The notes beneath the pieces were generated by a model, which saw nothing but the letters and a program-made list of their open reading frames with translations, ran no database searches and was not told where the DNA came from. Below, piece after piece: positions 52,701-61,775 of a stretch of 64,000 bases of DNA (positions are counted from its first letter, which is position 1; each line of letters starts with the position of its first letter). The stretch is from Tetranychus cinnabarinus (lineage: Eukaryota > Arthropoda > Arachnida > Trombidiformes > Tetranychidae), in assembly GCA_022266195.1 (NCBI GenBank), contig WHVY01000006.1, positions 2,976,001 through 3,040,000 on the forward strand. The letters run 5' to 3'. Both the position numbers and the translations under genes were made by a program.

Positions 52701-54119
52701 TTACCATTATAAGCAGATCCACCATTGTTTTTGTTTTCATATTTTTGTTGATCATATTGATTAGAATCTCTGTTGTAAGATGATTTACCACCAGACGATG
52801 TTGAAGATGGAGAGGCATAACTTTGAGAATTGGAATTCGAGTTATCATAAGATTGACCTGATTGTCCATAAGATGATTGAGAATTGTAAACAGGGGAATT
52901 AACTCGATACTCGTTGTTCTTTTGATCATTTCCATTATCACCATAACCTTTTACACCATCGTACTGACGAGGAGATTGATAATTTTGTGTTGCATAGCTA
53001 ATACTTGGTCCAGGACCAGAGTAGGTTTGTTGAGGTGTTGATTGCTGTTGGGATTGCTGGACTGGCTGCTGAGCCTGTTGAGATGGCTGTTGAGCTTGTT
53101 GAGCTTGTTGTTTATCGTCTTTAAAATAAAAAAAGGTATTTTTTCATTATAAACGGTAATTCCCTAACATTATTACCTATTTTTAAAAAGTAATCAAATA
53201 CACTTACCATAACTGCCTTTATTTTCAGCTGCTTGTAGAGCCAATTTAACTGGAATTGCTAGAATAACAGTCTTCTTAGGAGCGCCTGGAGCACTTTGAG
53301 CATTTTGAGAGTTTAAAGCGGTTTTAACACCGTTATAATCCCCATTATCGACCACTGCACCGTAATTCAATTGAGATTGTTGAACTGGGAGTTGAGGGTG
53401 TTGTTGTTGTTGCTGCTGCTGTTGTTGCTGCGGTTGCTGTGTCTGGTCATAATTAAGCTGAGATTGGTGTGATTGACCATAATTTAAAAGTTGATAAATA
53501 GGTTGCAAAGATTGAATAGACTGTTGAAGAGATTGTTGTGATTGCGGTTGTTGTTGAACTTGCGGTGGGGTTGATTGTTGAACCAAACCATAATTGCTAT
53601 AAGTTTTTGCCTGATCAGCAACACTAATGGGTCCATTGGCATAAGCTGAAGAAGCAACACTATTTACCGCCGGTCCAGAATAAGCCGCCTGCTGATATTG
53701 AGCCGCACTCTGAAGCTCTTCACCGCCATTGGACGATACAGAAGATGGTGATGATGGGCTTGATGGAGATGCACCATAAGGTAAAGCAACTGAGTATCCT
53801 GGATTTGTAGCATCTGAATATTCCTTTGATTGGACCACATTAAAAACTAAACTTGAGACTAGAAAGCATATGAAAGTCCTGGTCTATAGTATCCATTGAT
53901 ACAATATGAAATAAAAGGAAACAAAAAAAACGATTAATTGGTGTTCATACAAAATTAAGCAAAAGTTAAACAGTGAAAAATACAAGTAAAATTGGTTAAT
54001 TATATAAATATTTTACTGATTAATTTTGTAAAATCAATAGAGTTAGGTTAGACAGAATTAAACAAATAAACACGAAGAAAAGGAAGAAAACTCACCATCA
54101 TGGGCTTATTTGCGCCCAT
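49708..54119 (-). CDS. Silk-like secreted low-complexity protein
   Basis: Predicted exons: 54119-54096, 53883-53208, 53118-50801 and 49875-49708, joining in frame to about 1061 residues. The first exon gives only MGANKPMM; the second continues into a hydrophobic RTFICFLVSSLVFNVV signal peptide, which supports the junction. Mature sequence: Ser/Ala/Gln/Tyr-rich segment with a 10-residue polyQ run, an isolated conserved-looking VILAIPVKLALQAAE block, a Gln-rich part, then about 700 residues dominated by Ser, Gly, Tyr, Asp and Lys with DSYKG repeats (DNA about 52480-52540), and a Pro/His-rich stretch near the end. No Cys pattern or chitin-binding domain. This composition suits an extracellular structural protein such as silk or a cuticle/adhesive component. 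The end is uncertain: a consensus GTAAGT donor at 49736 could splice to an unseen exon instead of reading to the stop at 49708. Confidence 0.7.
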
Positions 54120-54208
54120 TTTGAATTTGCTAATAAATTGATGATAAATATTAAAAATCGAAGGGAAGTATTTTAAATCAGTTTATAGTTAACTAAATTT
54201 AGTTGTCC

Positions 54209-54222
54209 ACTTTATAAAGTAT
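54209..54222 (-). promoter_or_regulatory. Possible TATA element of the silk-like gene
   Basis: CTTTATAAAG lies about 95 nt upstream of the ATG at 54119. It is a reasonable TATA-type match in the right region, symmetrical so it reads the same on both strands. Confidence 0.3.
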
Positions 54223-55140
54223 AATACGAAAATACATGAAAATTTAAAAAACTATCTAACTCAACAAGTGCACTCATAGGGTCCAAATAAGGTCCTCACT
54301 CAAGTTGCCCCACGATTTTATAAAGATTATTTCAAGAGCATTCAATACTCCGTATCATCCGCCTATTTCGTCTTTTATCTTCTTTTCTCTCTTACAGTCT
54401 CGTTGACCCACTCTAACGGAAACTTGGGGCTAACCTTCTCTTTCATCTTCATCTTTCCAATTTTAGAGACAAACTTGTATCAAAAGTAAGGTAATCTCTT
54501 TCTCCTCCTTTTCCAAGGAGGAGGAGATGATGAGGATGCTGAGACATGAAATAAGGTGGCCAACAATCTTCTTTATCTTCATCACTAAAACTATGCTGGA
54601 CGCATCATCTGTTCAAAAATACATTTTCAGTTGATAATGACGGTTGAAACAATTGGAAAACATTCAATCAAGAGCATCACGCATCCTTTTCAAGCCATAA
54701 TCTGGTCATTAACTAGACAAATTGAAACTTGATACATTAATCCAGATATAAACGGAACCGTCTCTAAGTTGTCCTGAACGCTATCTTTCAATATTCGATC
54801 TCGTTGACTTTAATAGTGGATGGGAAGATCACTGACTGAAGAAGAAGCTTTACTTTCGTCCAAATTTCTATTTACCAAATAATAAAGATGTAAATGGCAG
54901 TTCTTCTGTACAATAACAACTTCAATCACAACAACAAGTTCAGAAGCTCTTGTTTGTCCAGCAATAATTTAGCTAATTATTAATTTGTTTTCTATCTAAT
55001 AAGTTGAGAAAAATACAAAACAAACAATTTATCAGTAAATTAACTAACTTTAAGTTAGCTCCTACATTTAAACGAATTATTACTAAAAGACACAATCAAC
55101 ACTGATTTTCACAAATTGTATCAAGAACTGAAAACGATTA
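54223..55140. other. Intergenic DNA upstream of the silk-like gene
   Basis: Less AT-biased than its surroundings around 54300-54600, where TC-rich and GAGGAGGA tracts occur. No ORF of note. Upstream regulatory DNA of the silk-like gene is plausible. Confidence 0.4.
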
Positions 55141-56310
55141 GTCCAAAATGGGTAAAAATGCATTCTGTTCAAATTAAAACTCTGTTGGTTTGTAGGGGCA
55201 TGAAAACTGAGTCCATTTATGCAATTAAAAGATTTATCTGATGAACAGTTTTCGCGGAAATCGAGTCGCAAGTTTGAAACTTCGATCGCTATTTGTACAG
55301 TTGTGTCATTGGATTTTTGCATGAAATTTATACCGATGTTGTAACTTTTTATGATTAACGAAAAAATGCACTTACTTTGAAAAAGAAAACTTTTCATTTT
55401 CTGTAAAACAGCTAAGTTCGATTTTTGTCTAAAGTGATCGCATTCTGTGACCAAAAGAGTTAGCAAGCTGAAACTTATGATTTATGTATAAAAATTGTTG
55501 GCTCACATTATGAATGCAATACTTTTTTGCATTTATTCATAGTTCTCTTGATTTTGGCCATTGGTCTTGAAAGTTTGAACCTCGATATTCCGAGAATGGC
55601 ATCATCTACAATCACCATTCTTTCACCAATTTAATGCTTCACTAATTAATAATTCAAATCAATTTAATAACTTTCCATTAGCGCATTTGGGTTATGATAT
55701 TTGGCCTGTAAATGCACAAGCAACTACTTATTTAACAAAACAAACTCATATAAACCCATATCTTGGTAAATGAAGCAGTTTTCTGGTTAAACTTGAAACT
55801 TGTGATGCAAAAAGTATCGCAAAAGGCTCGAACATTTGGTTAAAGATTTGAGCATTAGTGGGTTTTGTAGGGATATAAAAACTGAATCCATTGGTTCTAT
55901 CAAAAAATGCATCCGATGAATAGTTTTCGAGAAAATCGACGTCAAAGTTGAAACTTCGAACGTCTTTTGTGCAGCTATGGAAGCAAATTTTCTCATAAAA
56001 ACTCATTTAACTGATGTAAATTTTGATAACCGACCAGAGAATGGTCATATTTTGAGAAATAACATTTTCTGTTTTCGTAAAACAGATCAAGTTCGATTTT
56101 AAGTAAAACCGACCTCATTTTGTAACCTTAATAGTTAGCGAGCTGAAACTTATCATTTGTCCATAGAAACTGTTGGTACACATTAGTGATTAAATACTTT
56201 TTTCAATTTATTGACAGTTTTCTTGATTTTGGCCATTTTTCTAAAAACTTTGAGCCTCAATATTTCGAGAATAATGGTATGTACAATGATTATTCGTTGA
56301 CCAAACATTA
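55141..56310. repeat. Left arm of a large inverted repeat (two tandem units)
   Basis: Contains two diverged units of one family, about 55150-55640 and 55800-56310, each with ATCTGATGAACAGTTTTCG-type, AAAACAG..AAGTTCGATTTT, TTAGC(A/G)AGCTGAAACTTAT and TTCTTGATTTTGGCCAT blocks. The stretch 55228-56169 is matched essentially base for base by the reverse complement of 56893-57834. Open frames here occur in mirror image on both arms and start with TTG or lie inside the repeat; I do not treat them as genes. Confidence 0.9.
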
Positions 56311-56340
56311 GATTGCATAATGAGCAATAATATTGAGAAT

Positions 56341-56364
56341 ATTAAATTAAATTAAATTAAATTA
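56341..56364. repeat. AAATT pentanucleotide repeat
   Basis: Four to five copies of a TTAAA/AAATT unit in the spacer between the inverted arms. Confidence 0.75.
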
Positions 56365-56540
56365 TTCAAGGTGCTACAAGAAAAGTTATAGCATTGTATT
56401 ACTTACGTTGACAGATCCTAGACTTTATTTATAAAGTTGAATGGTTATCAAACACAAATCTTGTCAGTTGGAAGGATTTTCATCATTAAATAAATAAGTT
56501 CAGATTTTATTGAGTATTAAATTAGATATTATTAGTATAT

Positions 56541-56638
56541 GTTAGATCACTACATTGAAAGATATTCATGCATAAGACGCGAGGCCCCTTGGGGCCGAGA
56601 GTCTTATCAATGAATATCTTTCAATGTAGTTATCTAAC
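56541..56638. repeat. 98-nt hairpin in the spacer of the inverted repeat
   Basis: Two 47-nt arms beginning GTTAGAT(C/A)ACTACATTG and pairing through AAAGATATTCAT and ATAAGAC to a GC-rich tip, GGCCCCTTGGGGCC. Only about six mismatches. Its centre (about 56590) is offset from the axis of the larger repeat (about 56531), so it is a separate structure, such as a small foldback element or a structured RNA. Confidence 0.85.
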
Positions 56639-56744
56639 AAACTTATACCAGTTTTGTTGTATTAATGTGCTGCACTGGTATTAGTGCAATATACTTTTTA
56701 CAAAACAATGGCTTTCCAAAAAAAAAGTGGTATAATAGCCCATA

Positions 56745-57920
56745 ATAAAATCTAATGTTTAGTGAAAGAATGACGATTGTAGGAGATGCCAGTCCCAAAA
56801 TAATAGGCTCAAAGTTTTGGGGCCAATGGCCGAAATCAAGAGAACTGGCGATAAATGGTTGACAATATTGCAACGATAATGTCTACGAGTAATTTCTATG
56901 GACAAATGATAAGTTTCAGCTCGCTAACTATTAAGGTTACAAAATGAGGTCGGTTTTACTTAAAATCGAACTTGATCTGTTTTACGAAAACAGAAAATGT
57001 TATTTCTCAAAATATGACCATTCTCTGGTCGGTTATCAAAATTTACATCAGTTAAATGAGTTTTTATGAGAAAATTTGCTTCCATAGCTGCACAAAAGAC
57101 GTTCGAAGTTTCAACTTTGACGTCGATTTTCTCGAAAACTATTCATCGGATGCATTTTTTGATAGAACCAATGGATTCAGTTTTTATATCCCTACAAAAC
57201 CCACTAATGCTCAAATCTTTAACCAAATGTTCGAGCCTTTTGCGATACTTTTTGCATCACAAGTTTCAAGTTTAACCAGAAAACTGCTTCATTTACCAAG
57301 ATATGGGTTTATATGAGTTTGTTTTGTTAAATAAGTAGTTGCTTGTGCATTTACAGGCCAAATATCATAACCCAAATGCGCTAATGGAAAGTTATTAAAT
57401 TGATTTGAATTATTAATTAGTGAAGCATTAAATTGGTGAAAGAATGGTGATTGTAGATGATGCCATTCTCGGAATATCGAGGTTCAAACTTTCAAGACCA
57501 ATGGCCAAAATCAAGAGAACTATGAATAAATGCAAAAAAGTATTGCATTCATAATGTGAGCCAACAATTTTTATACATAAATCATAAGTTTCAGCTTGCT
57601 AACTCTTTTGGTCACAGAATGCGATCACTTTAGACAAAAATCGAACTTAGCTGTTTTACAGAAAATGAAAAGTTTTCTTTTTCAAAGTAAGTGCATTTTT
57701 TCGTTAATCATAAAAAGTTACAACATCGGTATAAATTTCATGCAAAAATCCAATGACACAACTGTACAAATAGCGATCGAAGTTTCAAACTTGCGATTCG
57801 ATTTCCGCGAAAACTGTTCATCAGATAAATCTTTAAATTACACAAGCGGATGCAGTCTTTATGTCCCTACAAGCAAACAAAGTCTAAATTGCCAAGAAAT
57901 CAAGTTTTTCTCTTTTTTGT
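56745..57920. repeat. Right arm of the large inverted repeat
   Basis: Mirror of the left arm about position 56531. The segment 56893-57834 is nearly identical to the reverse complement of 55228-56169, with one mismatch noticed (GAGTCGC versus GAATCGC on the left-arm strand) and no indels, since mirror positions always sum to 113062. Inside (56745-56892) and outside (57835-57920) the two arms are still recognisably related but much more different. Confidence 0.9.
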
Positions 57921-59515
57921 CCATTTGTGTCAGTTTTAATTTAAATGTGATAATTGTGCGAATCGTTTCTTTTCAGTAACGATCCTTTCAACGCATATTT
58001 TATGAAATTCATAAGATCAAATCTCTGTGAAATATTGATTAAACAGTGGCTACAAACGACTGTACAAACATAATTACAGTTTGAGCACAAACTCTTAATA
58101 ATGAACCTAAAATTTTAACTCAACAAGTATTTTACCGTTCGTTTCGTTTCAATATGAACCACAAGATGGAGACGTTTATTTTTGGATTGACCAAAACTTT
58201 CATGAATTGTTTGCTATCAATTAAAGACCAGAAAATAAATCTACTCGTTCCAAAACATAATTATGGTTTGATACAACAACTAGTAAATTAAGAGCGGTGA
58301 AATTGCATTAAACTCATGATCAAGGTGAAAATAAGCTATGAATTAATTTTTATCAACAAGAAAATGGTTGAATAAAGCAAACCAAAAGACTGAAAGCAAA
58401 ATTTAATTCAACACAAACCACTAGTTATACAATTACTAATAAGAATTAATGTTCAGTGATTAGTTTATTGTGCAATGAAAATTTAAATGAATAAATATCT
58501 AATTGTACCTTAAGAGTTACAAATTGATGTGGCACAATTGTTTATCATAATTAATTTGACAATCATTAGTATGGCAAAAAAACGAAACTAAGCTAATATA
58601 ATTCAACAATATTTAAAAATATTCCGGTAAACTGACAAGTAATTATCGTTAGTAACCAATTGTGCCAATCAGTTGCTTCCTAAACTTATTCAGTTGCCAT
58701 GAATTAAGCTCTATTGTTGCTTAACTAATGTTGATCAACATAAGTCACACATTTAAAGCATAAACTGAAGGCCTAACAAGATTTTTAAGGTTGCTTTCGT
58801 TGAATCTGTGGGTTACACCGAATGATTTTTTTATTCCAATTATTTAATGTTTGATTTTTCCCATTTCAAAACAGCAATCAGTGATAATCAGGTTTATTAT
58901 TGGGATTGAGAAAGTAACTTGCACTTGTTGGTTACATTTTTCATTCATTATTATAAAATGCTGGCTTGTTGATGAGTTGCGTGTTGATACCAATGTTAGT
59001 TGCACGAAAGACTTGAACCAATTTTTGCTGTTTATGCCAAAGTAAATTGTTGGTTATAAAAGTAATTGGTATTATTTTTAATATATAATGATAATGATAA
59101 AGATTTTTAATGATCTGTAATCATAATCATAATAATAATAGGCCTGAGAAGTTTAAGGTGAAGGTCGTTTAACACCTAAAAGTAAAAGTAATTGAATTTG
59201 AACAGGAACAATGTAAGAATCCTTTTCCTTGTAGCGTTTGGCTTTCCTTTTTCACTTGCTTCACTTCATTGTTAACTGCTATCATCATCGTCATCATTAC
59301 CATCATCATCATCTTCGTCATCCTCGTCGTCAACCAACAGTTTGATAATCTTGTCAGATTATCATCTTGTTACAGACAATTATAATTTCATCCAAATCTT
59401 TTGTTGATTCGCAACCTTAACCCCAAAATAAAGTGATGCAGATCACTTTCTCCTTGATCTTTTGATTAAAGGTTTCAAATGTTATATTTTGTGCTTCTAA
59501 TCATTAAATTTCCCT
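57921..59515. other. Intergenic DNA
   Basis: AT-rich, with an ATC/GTC simple repeat at about 59279-59331. The frame at 58851-59045 starts with TTG and has no support. Confidence 0.45.
59279..59331. repeat. ATC/GTC trinucleotide repeat
   Basis: Run of ATCATCATCGTC-type units. On the minus strand it would encode Asp/Glu-rich sequence, but no gene uses it that I can see. Confidence 0.7.
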
Positions 59516-60463
59516 TTAAATTGTGTCCTTTTTAACGCAATAATATTCACTTTGAATCAGCCAATCGTGGTTTAACAATTTAAATGAATACTTTGTATAC
59601 AATTCTGTATTCATATCTTCATAATGAACAGTGAAGTTATACCATACTTGGTCATCCATTGAACCGTCCGATAATGATGTACAGTAAAATAATCTTGAAC
59701 TGTCCAACTGCAGAATTTCAATTGTCAGTTCTAATTGACTAGAGATAACAGTTTAACAGTTTTCCGTTGATGAATTATTAACCTCTCGATTGAGATCAGA
59801 AACATTAACCTGTCTTTCGGAATCGTATCAGTTTCATCATTTAACCTTTGTTTAAATGTTCCCATTAATGATTATTAGAGTTGATTGAAATGAGCTTTTC
59901 AATAATATCCTTGACTGGAGTAGCAATGGACACCTTCAGCTATATCATTGACCCGAAGATTGATTTTGGTATGAGTGCGAGCTTAAGAATCCTATGTAGC
60001 TCAGGGGATTGGTGGTTTGCCATTGTAATAGTTATTTGCTTTAACCAGAAGCTTTTTTGCTTTATTATCACATCTTTTGTTCATTTTCTGAAAGTTCATT
60101 TTCACCTTGAACAGTGAATGTCGAATGTATCTTTGATTCCACTCCTTGGTTGTCTTGGTTGTCTTTGATGTCGTTTAGTAGGTCTTTTCCTTTCAAATTA
60201 AAGTCAACTATTTGATTATTTCAGTTAATTCCCTCTGGGTTATTCCCTGTTCCAACTTTAAATCGGTCGTTTTACGTTTCTAGGATGGGAATTTCAAGCC
60301 AAAAAGTTAATAAGTATTTTACCAAAAAAACAAAAGGACATTCGTTTAATTATCAAAATATACTCACATTCACGTCACTTTTTCCTTGCCAGATAAAGAT
60401 AGTAAAGATGATACTATAGCAAAATAAGAGTGAAGAGTGTAAGAGTGAAAAGTTGATGGTCAT
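59516..60463 (-). CDS. Possible small secreted protein, two exons
   Basis: Exon 60463-60368 starts with ATG and encodes a signal-peptide-like MTINFSLLHSSLLFCYSIIF and onward to KSDVN, ending at a GTGAGT donor in phase 0 and preceded by a TTTTTGATAG acceptor for a 5' non-coding exon. Exon 59707-59516 follows a TTCTGCAG acceptor, is open in phase 0 and reads LDSSRLFYC ... SEYYCVKKDTI before a stop. Joined, they give about 95 residues with a hydrophobic leader and few cysteines. No family recognised. The 660-nt intron is longer than most here and could hide another exon. Upstream, 61000-60852 is also open with a GTAAGT donor in a matching phase (KQRLLNELISG...), so the true start might lie further up. 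Confidence 0.35.
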
Positions 60464-61281
60464 CGCTTTCACCAGCTTAATTGCTATCAAAAAGAAACAA
60501 CAAAACAAAACAATCAAAAAATTAGAAATTAAGATTATATTGTTATAAGAAAAAAGTGTAACTTAACATTTAAATGTGAGTACCAACACTGATTGAAAGA
60601 TTCAGCTCTTCAGGTTATACAACAGTGATCAGACAGCATAAAATATTTCCTCCATATGATTGCTATACTTTACATTTCTAATATGCAATTACACTTGATC
60701 AAATTGAAAACTGAAAATTTTAAAAAAATAACAAATATATTATCATTTATTATTTATGATGAGATTGCTTTATTTTCACAACCTTTTCCCTGTTAATAGC
60801 AAAAAGGCTTAAAAGGCATAATCTTTGTATTAGCCGCACAGCTGACAACCCAGCCGATCTTAAACTTACGAGATTGTGTCTTTTGATTAATTAAACAATA
60901 AACTTGCTGTTTAAATTGTGCTTCATTGGTGCCAGAAATTAATTCATTTAATAGACGCTGTTTTTTGTTGTTTCTTGGTTTGACGGGTGAAGAAGGAAAA
61001 AGGTAAAAATTGAAAGGTAAAAAGGTAAAAAGCAAATTATACTTTCATTTAAATTAAGCAAGTTGATCAACATAAAGAAGGAAAAGTGATGCTGAAAAGG
61101 TAAGTTTTAATAAAAGGAGAAAGAGAAAGGTAAATTCATGTTTAGGTGAACAACGAACATGAACTTAAACTGAATTAACTAATTCTTTAGCAAAAAGTTG
61201 AGGATATTTTCCTGTTTATCTTGAGCTCCTTCTTGACCTTTAAGATCAAACCAACGCCAACAGCAGCAACAACTAACATCG
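60464..61281. other. Region upstream of the possible secreted-protein gene
   Basis: Includes a minus-strand segment at about 61000-60852 that is open and ends at a consensus donor, possibly a 5' exon of the gene at 59516-60463. Otherwise nothing recognised. Confidence 0.35.
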
Positions 61282-61289
61282 TTTTATGG

Positions 61290-61767
61290 TAGTGTTGCAC
61301 TAATACAATCGATACGAGTAATAGTATTGATATTTCACTCAGCAATACGTATCGATACTTTGAAAAATGGTATCGATACGCATTTGATACTTTTTTTAGT
61401 TGAAAGTTCAAATTAAATCAAGTTTTTGACTTGATTTAAACTATTTGTCTTAAAAAATCTCTACTGTCCCAAGTCTCGAACGATAAGAATCCCAGAATTT
61501 TTTCTTCGATTGAAGAGATTTCAATGTAGAAAAGTTGAGCTAAATCTTATGACTTAAATTCAACGAATCAAAGTTCTTAGATTCACTGTCTGAATGTATC
61601 ATTTGAACTTTAAATTGATATTCTGAGTGCCTAATATATGCTCGACAATAATACTTACAATACTTAAACAATATTTTTGATATTTCAATACTTTCAATAT
61701 ATCAATACTTGATCGATTAATACCAATATTATCAATCAATACTTCAGGAAAGTATTGTGCATCTCTA
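61290..61767. mobile_element. hAT-type non-autonomous element with 8-bp target duplication
   Basis: 478 bp. Imperfect terminal inverted repeats TAGTGTTGCACTAATAC and, reversed from the right end, TAGAGATGCACAATAC. A perfect 8-bp direct repeat TTTTATGG flanks it (61282-61289 and 61768-61775), the hallmark of hAT insertion. Subterminal GTATCGATAC motifs recur in both orientations, and a 10-bp hairpin (TTAAATCAAG...CTTGATTTAA, 61413-61439) lies inside. No transposase frame, so mobilised only in trans. Confidence 0.9.
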
Positions 61768-61775
61768 TTTTATGG

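Noticed and set aside
55083..57979. Mirror-image ORFs of 69-127 codons in the inverted repeat
   Set aside because: They exist in duplicate only because the DNA is duplicated, several start with TTG, and no domain is visible. They do not establish a gene.
61187..61411. 74-codon frame with a hydrophobic stretch
   Set aside because: Begins with TTG and runs across the end of the hAT element and its target duplication, so it is a chance frame.
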